Virus record (IMG/VR): IMGVR_UViG_3300049726_000100
Coordinates: 1 to 64,000 of that record
Length of the DNA stretch: 64,000 nt
Reading direction: 5' to 3' (one strand)
Source of the DNA: a virus
Shown here: positions 1 to 9,870 of the stretch, piece after piece
Layout: every line of letters begins with the position of its first letter
Numbering within the stretch: position 1 is the stretch's first letter
The notes under the pieces: model-generated
The model's input: only the letters and a program-made list of their open reading frames with translations
Database searches by the model: none
Told to the model about the DNA's origin: nothing
Made by a program: the position numbers and the translations under genes

Positions 1-903
1 TCATCTGATTTTAAAAGGGATGAATATCATCTATTGGAAATAGGAAATAATATTCAAAGATATGAGGTTATACCATTTTTTAATGACAGCATTTTTACAA
101 ATTTAAATAAAGATTTATTCATTCAAATTTTTAAAAATTCTAATAATAAAACATTTAGTGTTTATTTAATATTTTTACTTAATAATATTGAACATAATAA
201 ATTTATTGAAAAATTCATATCTAATTATAGAATTTGTGAAGATATAAAAAAACCAAAATTTTATCAAATATCCCATCAGAATAATAATTTTTCATTACAA
301 GATTATGAAGTTCATGCGCCAGAAATAAAAAAATATTATTATAATGATTTAGATATTAATAAAATAGTTGATATTATTAATAATGATAAATGCGGTATTT
401 TATTATTTTCTGGAATTCCGGGTTCGGGAAAAACAACATTAATAAAATATTTATTATCTATTATTAATAAAAAGTTTTATAATCTTTCAATTCAAAACAT
501 TGAAGGATTTAATGACCCATCATTACAATCATTTATTTTAAATAATTTAAAAAATAGCGTTATTATTTTAGAGGATTGTGAAAATTTAATTAAATCAAGA
601 AAAATTAATACAAATAATATATCTACACTATTAAATTTAGGCGATGGTTTATTAGGGGAAGCATTAAATTTAAAAATAATTTTAACATATAATGTTGCAG
701 ATAATATAGATAATGCGCTTTTAAGAAAGGGAAGAACATTATTTAAACATAATTTTAAAGCACTTACAATTGAAAATGCAAATAAATTAGCTATAGAATT
801 AAATATTAATAAAATATATGATAGTGAAGTATCATTAGCAGATGTCTTTTATGAAAAAGATGAAAATTATGTTGAAAATAAAAATAATATTGGATTTAAA
901 TAA
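1..903 (+). CDS. AAA+ ATPase, BCS1/FtsH-like (5' end outside window)
   Basis: The frame is open from base 1, so the gene begins upstream; TTG at 34 is only the first possible start inside the window. A Walker A motif, GIPGSGKT, lies near residue 127 (counted from the TTG). A Walker B, VIILEDCE, lies near 176, and ALLRKGR near 230 resembles the arginine-finger region of BCS1-type AAA+ proteins. The first 110 residues are unrecognised and rich in Asn, Ile and Lys. The protein probably couples ATP hydrolysis to remodelling of a protein or complex. Its partner is not evident from the neighbours, which are unknown genes under a separate promoter. The ATPase class is confident; the biological role is not known. 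Confidence 0.8.
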   Translation, partial: SSDFKRDEYHLLEIGNNIQRYEVIPFFNDSIFTNLNKDLFIQIFKNSNNKTFSVYLIFLLNNIEHNKFIEKFISNYRICEDIKKPKFYQISHQNNNFSLQDYEVHAPEIKKYYYNDLDINKIVDIINNDKCGILLFSGIPGSGKTTLIKYLLSIINKKFYNLSIQNIEGFNDPSLQSFILNNLKNSVIILEDCENLIKSRKINTNNISTLLNLGDGLLGEALNLKIILTYNVADNIDNALLRKGRTLFKHNFKALTIENANKLAIELNINKIYDSEVSLADVFYEKDENYVENKNNIGFK

Positions 904-922
904 CGGAGAAATATAATAATAC

Positions 923-953
923 TTGACAATTTAATTTAAATGTTATATATTTG
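923..953 (+). promoter_or_regulatory. Bacteroidetes-type promoter
   Basis: TTGAC at 923-927 and TATATTTG at 946-953 fit the Bacteroidetes consensus (TTTG at -33, TAnnTTTG at -7). The site lies 40 bases before the ATG at 994 and probably drives 994 onward. Confidence 0.7.
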
Positions 954-993
954 TAATCATATAAAATATTATTAATATAAAATTAAAATAATC

Positions 994-1833
994 ATGGAAA
1001 AATGGAATTATTTAATGCCAGAAAATTCTAACGAAAAATTTCAAAAGGATTGGAATCAAACATTAATTAGTAAATTAAATGAAGTTAATGAATCAATTCT
1101 TAATGAAAATGACACTATTTCTGCAAGTTATGTACTTAAAGATTTATTAGAATCTCTAAGTTGGTTAAATAAGCCAATAATAAATTATAGATATGATATA
1201 GAACATTCAATATATGTGAATAATAATAAATTACGCATTGAATGTTATGAATATAATCATCAAAAGGATGAAGAATGGATTAGTGCACAAAAAAATGTTT
1301 TTCTAAATTTAGATTTGAACCCATTACCAGAAATATATCCCGAAGTTTGGAAAAGCAAAGAAAATATTCGCAATTATTTAAATAAAAAATTTACGTCTGG
1401 TAGAATTATTGATGATAATGATATTATATATGAGGGTATTTTAACGAATCGTATTACTGATGTTGGTAGTATAATATTTTTCCATATTGATGAATTAAAA
1501 TCAAAAAATGCTATATATGAATACGCATTAACAAATAATGAAAATGAGTCGCTACACCCGAATTTAACAATATCTAAGTTAGAAAATGATGACATGATAG
1601 AAGTTCGGTTTTATAATGATAAACCACATATCGTAGATGAATTTAAATTCTATAAAGAAGACATCACACTATCTCATCCCAATAGTTTTAGAAAATTTAA
1701 ACGAATAATATTTGGGTTTCCCGTTTTGATTGATTTGCCCATCAATGGAAATGTTAAGACTGATGAAATTTATGAAATTATTGGAGAAGCATTAAAAAAA
1801 GATTTTATTAAATTTCTTAAAGAAAATAAATAA
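994..1833 (+). CDS. Hypothetical protein, 279 aa
   Basis: I do not recognise a family. The protein is soluble-looking, has no signal peptide or membrane segment, and carries an acidic middle region around residues 130-220. It is the first gene behind a clear host-type promoter (923-953), so it is probably expressed early by the host polymerase. It is followed at 18 bases by another unknown gene, suggesting one operon. The ATG at 994 is preceded by an A-rich tract and no Shine-Dalgarno, as in most genes here. Confidence 0.65.
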   Translation: MEKWNYLMPENSNEKFQKDWNQTLISKLNEVNESILNENDTISASYVLKDLLESLSWLNKPIINYRYDIEHSIYVNNNKLRIECYEYNHQKDEEWISAQKNVFLNLDLNPLPEIYPEVWKSKENIRNYLNKKFTSGRIIDDNDIIYEGILTNRITDVGSIIFFHIDELKSKNAIYEYALTNNENESLHPNLTISKLENDDMIEVRFYNDKPHIVDEFKFYKEDITLSHPNSFRKFKRIIFGFPVLIDLPINGNVKTDEIYEIIGEALKKDFIKFLKENK

Positions 1834-1851
1834 ATTAAAAAAATAAATATT

Positions 1852-2232
1852 ATGAATGAAATTAAGATTAATGCACCTGAAGGTTTTGAAATTGATATAA
1901 AAAATAGCACATTAGAAGTAATTAAATTCAAAACAATTTTAAAATTAGATAAACTAAAAGAAAAGGAAATGCAGGATTTTCTTTTCAGTGTGTTTAATAA
2001 TTCAACACTTAAGATTACTGGTGAAAAAATAACAACTTTTTATAATGAGAACAATGAGTGGTTATTTAAATTGGATTATAAAGATAATTATTTTCTTATA
2101 AGACATTCATTAATTTGGAAGATTTTTGAAGATAAATATGGTCTTAATTACAATCAAATTAGAGATTTTATAGGTGCTTGGGTGAAAATCAATCTTGGAT
2201 GGGAGGAATTACGACCTTGGTGTAATTTCTAA
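1852..2232 (+). CDS. Hypothetical protein, 126 aa
   Basis: Unrecognised protein of mixed charge with an aromatic-rich C-terminus (several Trp in the last 25 residues, including GWEELRPW). It follows the 994 gene by 18 bases and is probably co-transcribed with it. It has no signal peptide, membrane segment or recognisable motif. Confidence 0.6.
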   Translation: MNEIKINAPEGFEIDIKNSTLEVIKFKTILKLDKLKEKEMQDFLFSVFNNSTLKITGEKITTFYNENNEWLFKLDYKDNYFLIRHSLIWKIFEDKYGLNYNQIRDFIGAWVKINLGWEELRPWCNF

Positions 2233-2284
2233 TACTCTTTGGTCTAAATAAAAACCAACTTCAGATGAAATAATTTTTAAATTA

Positions 2285-2653
2285 GTGAAAATAATATCAT
2301 TAAATTTTTATAAATTGATATATCCTAAACTATTAACTGATGATGAAATAGAAAGGGAAATAAGAGCAAGAGTTCGTGAAAAGGATGGTAAATGTTATTT
2401 AGAATATTTTGACAAAACAATTATGTATAATAATTTAATTGTTGAAGTAAATTTAAACAATAATAAATATTTAAAATTTTTTGAATATTTATTTGATTGT
2501 CCATCAAAAGAAGAAGTTATTGAATTTTTAATATCTAAAGATAGATTTGAAGATATAATATTAATTAATAATGGAGCATCATTTACAAACTTAAAAAGGA
2601 TGAGCGAAAGAATTGATGATGCTTTATTAGAAGTAAGAAAAAAATTATTATAA
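2285..2653 (+). CDS. Hypothetical protein, 122 aa (GTG start)
   Basis: Small soluble unknown. The likely start is GTG at 2285, after an A/T-rich leader; the frame gives MKIISLNFYKLIYP and contains no better ATG near the beginning. The middle is charged (EREIRARVREKDGK) and the C-terminus looks alpha-helical. It lies directly before the glycan-enzyme operon, 16 bases from the next gene. The function is unknown and the exact start is uncertain. Confidence 0.5.
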   Translation: MKIISLNFYKLIYPKLLTDDEIEREIRARVREKDGKCYLEYFDKTIMYNNLIVEVNLNNNKYLKFFEYLFDCPSKEEVIEFLISKDRFEDIILINNGASFTNLKRMSERIDDALLEVRKKLL

Positions 2654-2669
2654 TTTAAATAAATCTTAT

Positions 2670-4178
2670 ATGATAAAAAATAAAATAATAGTAGTATTTT
2701 CATCACATTTAGGTGATGAAAAGAATAATGAATTTATAAATCATATTCATAACACTATTGGTGTTAACCATGATGTTGTGTGCTACACTAATTATAATCA
2801 ATATTCATTAACTTCAATATATAATAAAGCAATTGTCGATTATAATAAAGATAATGTTATTATGGTATTCCTACATCCGGATGTTTTAATAAAAACAAAA
2901 AATTGGGGTAAAATATTATTAAATAAATTTAATAATACTAATTTTGATATTATTGGAATAGCTGGTACAACTTTTCTTCACGAAAATGGCTGTTGGTGGA
3001 CCGATAAAACTAAAATGTTTGGGATAGTAGAGCATACGAATGGAATAAGTACTTGGGTTAGCGAATATTCAAAGGAAATACCAAATGTAAAAGAAGTAGT
3101 AGTTATTGATGGTGTGTTTATGGCAATTGATTGTAATAATATTGTGCATAAATTTGATGAAGAATTTAAAGGGTTTCATTTTTACGAAATTTCAATGGTA
3201 ATACCTAACTACCTTGATGGTTGTAATATAGGAGTAACCACTTCAATAAGAATTTTACATAAATCAATAGGCATGACCAATCAAGAATGGGAGAATAGTA
3301 GAATTCAATTTGCAAATAAATATAAAGATGAGTTACCATTATCATTACCACCACAATATAAAGAATTTAATATTAAATTAAAAGAAACACCTAAAGTTAG
3401 TGTAATTATACCAACAAAAAATAATTTTAATTTAATTAAAAATAATGTTAATTCATGGAATGATTGTGTTAATTATTATAATTATGAAATACTTATTGCT
3501 GATACTGGTAGTAGTCCTAATGTTATTAATAGATATTCGGAGATATTAAGTGATAAAGTTAAATTAATTCAATATGATTGGTATAATTTTGGTAAAATAA
3601 ATAATGATATGGTGAGAAATCATGTATCTGAAGATACTGAATTAATTTTATTTTGTAATGATGATGTTAAATTATTAAATGATGTATTAAGTAGGTGTGT
3701 CGAAATTTATAATGCAAATAAAGAAAATGTTGGTACAATTGGAATTAGATTGCATTTCGCAGATGCCAGTGTACAGCATTGTGGAATTGCAATTGTTAGA
3801 GATACAACCGATAATATACATTTAACACATACTGACCTTAGAAAAACAAATAATTATTTTACTGGAATAAATTATAATTCGTTAGGAAATACAGGAGCAT
3901 TTTTATTGATTAATAAACAAGTATTTATTGATATTGGATATTTTAATGAATCATATATTGAATGTTTTGAAGATGTTGAATTGAATTTGAATTGTCTTAT
4001 TAAAGGTAAGAAAAATATTACAGTTTGTGATGCAGTTGCATATCATTATGAATCAATGTCAAGAGATAGAAGTAATGATAAATTAGAAAAATTAAATAGT
4101 GATTATTTTGAAAGATTACATCCATTTTATCTAAAAAATAAAGAAGTTTTAAATAAAATTATTAGAATGATTAAATAA
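2670..4178 (+). CDS. Two-domain GT-A/GT2 glycosyltransferase, 502 aa
   Basis: Residues 1-225 form a glycosyltransferase-like domain that begins KIIVVFSSHLGD. Residues about 240-480 form a classical GT2 domain: KVSVIIPTKNN near 242, a CNDDV metal/nucleotide-sugar motif near 329, and a late ECFEDVELNLN acceptor-side motif. GT2 enzymes transfer a sugar from a nucleotide donor with inversion. This is the first gene of an operon of sugar and methyl transferases, with the next gene starting 1 base after its stop. The product may modify a host or virion glycan or phage DNA; the sequence does not say which. Confidence 0.8.
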   Translation: MIKNKIIVVFSSHLGDEKNNEFINHIHNTIGVNHDVVCYTNYNQYSLTSIYNKAIVDYNKDNVIMVFLHPDVLIKTKNWGKILLNKFNNTNFDIIGIAGTTFLHENGCWWTDKTKMFGIVEHTNGISTWVSEYSKEIPNVKEVVVIDGVFMAIDCNNIVHKFDEEFKGFHFYEISMVIPNYLDGCNIGVTTSIRILHKSIGMTNQEWENSRIQFANKYKDELPLSLPPQYKEFNIKLKETPKVSVIIPTKNNFNLIKNNVNSWNDCVNYYNYEILIADTGSSPNVINRYSEILSDKVKLIQYDWYNFGKINNDMVRNHVSEDTELILFCNDDVKLLNDVLSRCVEIYNANKENVGTIGIRLHFADASVQHCGIAIVRDTTDNIHLTHTDLRKTNNYFTGINYNSLGNTGAFLLINKQVFIDIGYFNESYIECFEDVELNLNCLIKGKKNITVCDAVAYHYESMSRDRSNDKLEKLNSDYFERLHPFYLKNKEVLNKIIRMIK

Positions 4179-4179
4179 T

Positions 4180-4989
4180 ATGGGATTTACAAAATATGGT
4201 ATATGTTATAATATTTTTGATGGACAAGAATTACTAAAAGATTCAATACTTCAAATAAGAGATTTGGTTGAATTTATATCGGTTGTATATCAAACAGAAT
4301 CATATTGGGGAAATAAATGTTCTGAAAATTTAATAGAAATATTAAACGATTTAAAAAATGAGGGATTAATTGATGAATTAGTATTTTATGAAAATCAACA
4401 AACACTTTCACCTCATTCGAATCAAATTATTAAAAGAAATATTGGTATTAATTTATCAAGAAAAAAATATTGTACCCATCATATGTCAATGGATTGTGAT
4501 GAATTTTATGTTGAAGAACAATTTGCTAAATTATTGGCATGGTATGATGAAAATCCAAATTTTGTTGGTTTTGCAGATTATAATGATTATTATAAATCTT
4601 CCTCGTATTTAATTGATAAACCACACGATACTATGGTTAGTTTATTTTTTCCAATTAAAGGAAATAATGTTTCATTTATACAAGATTATCCTTCGCCAGT
4701 ACTTGTTGACCCAACAAGAAGACCTAATTATGATAGATATGTTATATTTCAACCTGATGTTATACAAATGCATCATATGACATTGGTTAGGAAGAATATT
4801 GATAGTAAGATAAGAAATGCAGCAAAAAGACTTAATTATGATAATGATGTTGCTATTCAAAAACAAATTGATTATTATAACAATTGGAATGAAGATAATT
4901 TAGTTGGTTTAAATGAATGGGGATTTTTAAAATTAAAAAAAATTGAACCAATTATAATGTTAAGTAATTATGATAGAATTATTAAATGA
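4180..4989 (+). CDS. GT-A fold glycosyltransferase, 269 aa
   Basis: The protein resembles single-domain GT2/GT92-like transferases. It begins KYGICYNIFDGQELLKDSI, has a helix and strand expected for donor binding, and carries a DxD motif (MDCDEFY, residues 104-110). The same fold recurs as the middle domain of the next protein, which has GVAYNTFYGLELIEKSI and MDSDERY at equivalent places, so the two are paralogues. Its stop overlaps the next start (ATGA), which implies translational coupling. The acceptor is unknown. Confidence 0.7.
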   Translation: MGFTKYGICYNIFDGQELLKDSILQIRDLVEFISVVYQTESYWGNKCSENLIEILNDLKNEGLIDELVFYENQQTLSPHSNQIIKRNIGINLSRKKYCTHHMSMDCDEFYVEEQFAKLLAWYDENPNFVGFADYNDYYKSSSYLIDKPHDTMVSLFFPIKGNNVSFIQDYPSPVLVDPTRRPNYDRYVIFQPDVIQMHHMTLVRKNIDSKIRNAAKRLNYDNDVAIQKQIDYYNNWNEDNLVGLNEWGFLKLKKIEPIIMLSNYDRIIK

Positions 4990-7496
4990 AAAAAACAAGA
5001 AATGAAGTAAAAAGAACAATAAAAAAAAGAATTGAAATTCATCAGAATCAACATGCCTTTATTGATAGTAAAAAAAATGAATTAAAAATGAATAATGATA
5101 TTACAAGACCAGATATTAAATTATCTAATGATGAACGTACTAAATTAAGAGGTGGTAATTTCCATAATATTCAAATTCCTAAAAAAACATTCATTCAATT
5201 ACCTAATTGTCCATTGGAATGTATTATCACACGAAAAACAAAATACAATCCTTTTGAAGGTGTGAGAACGATGGTATTATCTAAATTTCAAAATCAATTT
5301 AAATATAATAACACATTAGTTATTTTAAGTTACAATATAGATTTTAATATTTCAGAATATCGAGAAAAATATCCAAATTATAAAATTGTTATATATCAAT
5401 TAGAGCAACTTTATGATAATAAAAGTCAATGGTACAATATAAATAGTAAAAATGGAGAAGTTGTTAATAGAACAAAACATATACAAAAATCATTAAGTGA
5501 ATGTGATGAAATTTGGGATTATGATTTAGATAATATTAATTTTTTAAAAGCAGAAGGATTTAATAATATAATTCATGTTCCTTTAGAATACGTATCAGAA
5601 TTAATTAGAACAAATAATATAACAAATCCAGAATATGAATTATTATTTTTAGGTTCAGTTAATGATAAAAGAGCAAAAATATTATCATTATTATATGATA
5701 AATATAAAATTTGTATACTTGCTCCTGAAGTTGATTGTAATAAGTATAAAAATTATAATTTTGGAAAATGTATGAATCATTCAGTATTTGGTGATGATTT
5801 ATATAAATATGTTTTTAATTCAAAAATTATTGTTAATTTACACTATTATGAATCTAATTTACAAGAACAAGTTAGACTTTTTGAATTATTAATTAATGGT
5901 AGTGTAATTGTGTCAGAAAAATCAAAAAGAAATTATTTTGGTAATTTAATATATGAGTTTGATAATGAACGAGATATGTTTAAAAAGATTAATCTATTAC
6001 TAAAAAATAATATATGGAAAAATAATAATATATCTAAAAGATTTAAAAATAAAGAATATAAAAGATTTAAAGTTGGTGTTGCTTATAATACATTTTATGG
6101 CTTAGAATTAATTGAGAAGTCGATAAAATCAATTAAAAATTATGTTGATTATATTGTTATCGTTCATCAAAAAATTGGGTTTATAGGAAATTTAGAACCA
6201 GAAGAAAATAAACAAATTTTAGAGCGTTTATTAAATAATAAATTGGTTAATGATATTGTTTATTATGATATTAATGATAAAGATATACAGCAAGGTGTTT
6301 TAAATAAAAGAAATATTGGTTTAGATTATTGTAAAAAAAATGATTGCACGTTCATAATGCCAATGGATTCAGATGAAAGATATAATGTAAATGAATTAAT
6401 ATCCGAAATTAATTTCATGTATGATAATAATATAGATACATTATATTCTCCAATTTATTCGTATTATTATGATGAAAATCATTATTTTAAAGATACATAT
6501 TTTGTAGCAAGTGTACTTAAAATTGATAATAGAAAATTTGAAGTTACAAAATCTTCCGTATTGGTAGACTCCGTTAGAAAAATGAATGAAGGTACATATA
6601 AAATATCTGAAATGTATATGCATCATTATACATATTTAAAAAATTCTTTTTCCGTTAAAATAAATAATAGTGTAGCATCAACAACTGATGATTCTTATGT
6701 AACTATTAGTATGAAAAAGATACGTGATTATTTAATGTCATGGTCAGAAGGTGATGAAGCACTTGTATTTGCAAATGATGTAATAAATGGTGGAATAATA
6801 CTTATAAAAATAAAATTATTAAATAAATTAAATTCTATGAAACTAATTGATTATTTTAATTCAAATCAAAATAGAAATATGATAGATAAATGGTTACATT
6901 ATTTTGATATTTATGAAAGGCATTTTAGTTCTTTTGTTGGAAAAAAAATAAAAGTGTTAGAAATTGGTATTTGGCAAGGTGGTTCACTTAAAATGTGGAA
7001 AGAATATTTTGGTGACCAAGCAGAAATTATTGGTGTCGATATTGAACCTCGTTGTAAAAAATTTGAAGAAGAAAGAATTAAAATTTATATTGGTGACCAA
7101 GCTGATACCAATTTTTTACATGAACTAATTAAATCTGAAGGTAAATTTGATATTATTATTGATGATGGTGGACATTATATGCATCAACAAATAATTAGTT
7201 TTCAAGAATTATATGGCGCATTAAATGATGGTGGTGTATATTTATGTGAAGACCTTCATACTAATTATTGGGCACGTTATAATGGTGGTTATAAGAAATC
7301 ATTAACATTTATAGAATATACTAAGAATTTAATTGATGAACTTCATTCTTTTTATAGCGAAGCACCTGAATTAAAAGTAACAGAATTTACAAAAAACACA
7401 ACGGGAATTCATTTTTATGATAGTGTTGTTGTATTTGATAGGCAAAAAAGAGAAAAATCAACAGCAAATAATATTGGAATTAAAACAATTAATTAA
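4986..7496 (+). CDS. Tri-domain fusion: GT-B-like, GT-A and SAM methyltransferase, 836 aa
   Basis: Residues about 60-350 resemble a CgeB/GT1-like glycosyltransferase (LFLGSVNDKRAKIL, then NLHYYESNLQEQVRLFELL). Residues 360-610 are a GT-A domain like the preceding gene, with MDSDERY at 460. Residues 615-830 are a class I methyltransferase: VLEIGIWQGG at 657 (SAM site), GVDIEPR, and DDGGH at 726, as in sugar O-methyltransferases of the MycE type. One chain could therefore add two sugars and methylate one. The start overlaps the previous stop (ATGA), and the next ATG begins 1 base after its stop. The substrate is unknown. Confidence 0.8.
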   Translation: MKKTRNEVKRTIKKRIEIHQNQHAFIDSKKNELKMNNDITRPDIKLSNDERTKLRGGNFHNIQIPKKTFIQLPNCPLECIITRKTKYNPFEGVRTMVLSKFQNQFKYNNTLVILSYNIDFNISEYREKYPNYKIVIYQLEQLYDNKSQWYNINSKNGEVVNRTKHIQKSLSECDEIWDYDLDNINFLKAEGFNNIIHVPLEYVSELIRTNNITNPEYELLFLGSVNDKRAKILSLLYDKYKICILAPEVDCNKYKNYNFGKCMNHSVFGDDLYKYVFNSKIIVNLHYYESNLQEQVRLFELLINGSVIVSEKSKRNYFGNLIYEFDNERDMFKKINLLLKNNIWKNNNISKRFKNKEYKRFKVGVAYNTFYGLELIEKSIKSIKNYVDYIVIVHQKIGFIGNLEPEENKQILERLLNNKLVNDIVYYDINDKDIQQGVLNKRNIGLDYCKKNDCTFIMPMDSDERYNVNELISEINFMYDNNIDTLYSPIYSYYYDENHYFKDTYFVASVLKIDNRKFEVTKSSVLVDSVRKMNEGTYKISEMYMHHYTYLKNSFSVKINNSVASTTDDSYVTISMKKIRDYLMSWSEGDEALVFANDVINGGIILIKIKLLNKLNSMKLIDYFNSNQNRNMIDKWLHYFDIYERHFSSFVGKKIKVLEIGIWQGGSLKMWKEYFGDQAEIIGVDIEPRCKKFEEERIKIYIGDQADTNFLHELIKSEGKFDIIIDDGGHYMHQQIISFQELYGALNDGGVYLCEDLHTNYWARYNGGYKKSLTFIEYTKNLIDELHSFYSEAPELKVTEFTKNTTGIHFYDSVVVFDRQKREKSTANNIGIKTIN

Positions 7497-7497
7497 T

Positions 7498-8337
7498 ATG
7501 GTTATTGCAGGAACAACTTTCGAAATTAAACCAAATAGTGAAAAAATATTATTAGCTGGTCCTTGGATAGGTGAATTTGGATGGGAACTTTGCTGTTGGC
7601 AAGGATTTATTCGTAGATTATCAAAAGAATTTAAAAAAACTATTGTAGTAAGTAAAGCAGGTCATGAATTTTTATATCGAGATTTTTGTGATGAATATCA
7701 TATAATTAATTTACCACCCAATAATTTACAATTTGATGGTTGGTCTTGTGCTGGTATTAATGAGGAATATTTATTATCTCAAATTAATGGCATTAATTAT
7801 GATTTTAGGCAACCAGCAGTTAATATTGGTTTTGAAATGAATGGTTCTGGTTATCTTTCATTATTTGATGATAGATTTTTAGGACAACATTACATTAAGT
7901 ATAAATCCGATTTACCATGTGAAAAAGTTGATATTCTTGTACATCCGAGAAATAGAGAAGTTGGAAATCATAGAAATTGGGATTTAAATAGTTGGCAATC
8001 ACTTATACAATTATTATCTGAAAAATATATTGTTGGTATTATTGGTACTACTGAAACTTTTGAACTCAAAGGTGTTAAGGATTTTAGAAATATACCAATT
8101 GAGAATACTGTTGCTTTGATGAATAATTGTAAATTAGTTGTTGGACAATCATCAGGACCACTTCATTTAGCAAGCCTTTGCGGTACACCACATTTAGTTT
8201 GGTCAGAAGAATATAATCGAAATAGATATACAAAATATTGGAATCCCCATAATACTCCAGTATATTTTTATTCGGAAATGGGTTGGAATCCAAAAGTTAA
8301 TTTTATTTATAATAAAATAGTTGAAATTCTTAAATAA
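7498..8337 (+). CDS. GT9/heptosyltransferase-like glycosyltransferase, 279 aa
   Basis: ATG at 7498 directly follows the preceding stop, and the start AGPWIGEFGWELCCWQGFIR fits this family. Further upstream in-frame starts would overlap the preceding gene and are less likely. The C-terminal GT-B half has the GT9 nucleotide-sugar site (VGQSSGPLHLASLCGTP, around residues 213-229). GT9 enzymes such as WaaF/WaaC add heptose or related sugars to lipopolysaccharide cores. Two further GT9-like genes lie at 10559 and 44967. The acceptor here is not known. Confidence 0.7.
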   Translation: MVIAGTTFEIKPNSEKILLAGPWIGEFGWELCCWQGFIRRLSKEFKKTIVVSKAGHEFLYRDFCDEYHIINLPPNNLQFDGWSCAGINEEYLLSQINGINYDFRQPAVNIGFEMNGSGYLSLFDDRFLGQHYIKYKSDLPCEKVDILVHPRNREVGNHRNWDLNSWQSLIQLLSEKYIVGIIGTTETFELKGVKDFRNIPIENTVALMNNCKLVVGQSSGPLHLASLCGTPHLVWSEEYNRNRYTKYWNPHNTPVYFYSEMGWNPKVNFIYNKIVEILK

Positions 8338-8338
8338 A

Positions 8339-9184
8339 ATGAAAATAATATTTGCAGCAGTTTTTAATCTTAATTCAACTAATGTATCACAAGCAGATGG
8401 ATTTAGAAAAAATGGTTGTGAAGTATTAGAATTTAATTATAGAGAAATTGGCGAAAAATATGGTGATTATGAACGTGATAGACGATTAATTCAATTATGT
8501 CAAGAAGAAAAACCTAATGCTGTGGTATTCAGTAAATGTAATGAAATAATGAGTTGGGTGGTTGATGAATGTAATAAAATTTCTAAAACGGTTTTATGGT
8601 ATATGGATACTATGAATGCAAATTATAATGAAATGTTGATTGAAAAAATTCAGAAATGTAATTTAATTTTTTGTTCAATTTGGGATTCATATGTAGCAGC
8701 AAAACAAGTTGGTGGTGATAAAGTATTCTTCTTACAAGAAGGTTATGACCATTTATGTAATTATCCAATAAAATTACCTTATTTATATGATGTATCATTT
8801 ATTGGTAATCTTAGAAATAATAGATTTAAATATCATAAAGCAATCAATTTTCCAATAATTGAAGCATATAGTGCCGAACATTCTAAAGTAGTTTCACAGA
8901 CAAAAATTAATTTAAATTTTACGGAAGGTGGTACTTCAGATAGAACATATAAAATACTTGCCAGTAAAGGATTCTTATTAACAGAACCTTGGACTTCAAT
9001 GGAAAATGATTTTACTGTTGGTCAAGATTTTGATATATTCACAAATGTTGAAGAATTACGAAATAAAATAAAATATTATCTTGGGCATGAAGATGAAAGA
9101 TTGAAAATTGCAGAACAAGGATATTTAACAGTATTGAAGTTTGATAGAATAAATTGGGCAAAAAAAATTTTAGAAAAAATATGA
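8339..9184 (+). CDS. CgeB-like glycosyltransferase, 281 aa
   Basis: The start is taken at ATG 8339, giving MKIIFAAVFNLNSTN, 1 base past the upstream stop. The protein has the features of the CgeB/Glyco_trans_1_2 group: VLWYMDT, then VSFIGNLRNNRF, and the C-terminal donor-binding region NFTEGGTSDRTYKILASKG and ENDFTVGQDFDIF. It is presumably a GT-B enzyme acting in the same glycan pathway as its neighbours. It ends 3 bases into the next gene (ATGA overlap). Confidence 0.7.
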   Translation: MKIIFAAVFNLNSTNVSQADGFRKNGCEVLEFNYREIGEKYGDYERDRRLIQLCQEEKPNAVVFSKCNEIMSWVVDECNKISKTVLWYMDTMNANYNEMLIEKIQKCNLIFCSIWDSYVAAKQVGGDKVFFLQEGYDHLCNYPIKLPYLYDVSFIGNLRNNRFKYHKAINFPIIEAYSAEHSKVVSQTKINLNFTEGGTSDRTYKILASKGFLLTEPWTSMENDFTVGQDFDIFTNVEELRNKIKYYLGHEDERLKIAEQGYLTVLKFDRINWAKKILEKI

Positions 9185-9870
9185 ATAATGATTCAATAAA
9201 AAATCAAAGATTATGGGATTGGAATAGAATAAAAAACTATAAACAAACTGATAGAACTCATCATAGCGAAATACTTGAAATTATTAATGTTATTGATTTT
9301 GATTGTTTCATTGATTGCGGTGTAGGTAATGTTGGGTCGGAAGCATGGTCTGTAAGAGATTTAAAACCAAATTGTGTAATTATTGGTTTTGAACCACAAA
9401 ATGAAAGATATGAAATATTAAAAAGTAATTTATATCCCGGAAATTTATTAAAATTAGTTGTTGGAAAAAACTGTGAAGAAATCGAAGGTTATATGGGATA
9501 TGAAGATGGTGGCAAATCAGATTTTTGGCTTTATGGTGGAGATGCTGAAAACAATAATGCATATAAAAAGGTTAAATTAAATAGTGTTACAATAGATAAG
9601 ATTGTTGATGAATATAATCTTTTAAATAAAAAAATATTTATTTGGGCAGATATTGAAGGAAGTGAATTAGATATGTTATATGGGGCACAAAAAACTTTAG
9701 AAAATAATTTAATTACTGGACTTAATATGGAATTAAGAGATTATAGAGAAGCACCAAATCATTGTCTTGCTCAAGAAGTAATTGATTTATTATTAAAATA
9801 TAATATTGTTAGTTTAACATCAAGAAAAATAGAAGGAACACATAAAGATTTTTTATTTAAATTAATATGA
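9181..9870 (+). CDS. FkbM-family methyltransferase, 229 aa
   Basis: ATG at 9181 overlaps the previous stop by 4 bases. It has SAM-dependent methyltransferase motifs of the FkbM type: FIDCGVGNVG (D45), GFEPQNERY, and the family-typical ADIEGSELDMLYGA (residues 156-169). FkbM enzymes O-methylate sugars or polyketides. In this operon the substrate is most likely a hydroxyl of the glycan built by the neighbouring transferases, which is inference. The next gene overlaps by 4 bases. Confidence 0.8.
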   Translation: MNNDSIKNQRLWDWNRIKNYKQTDRTHHSEILEIINVIDFDCFIDCGVGNVGSEAWSVRDLKPNCVIIGFEPQNERYEILKSNLYPGNLLKLVVGKNCEEIEGYMGYEDGGKSDFWLYGGDAENNNAYKKVKLNSVTIDKIVDEYNLLNKKIFIWADIEGSELDMLYGAQKTLENNLITGLNMELRDYREAPNHCLAQEVIDLLLKYNIVSLTSRKIEGTHKDFLFKLI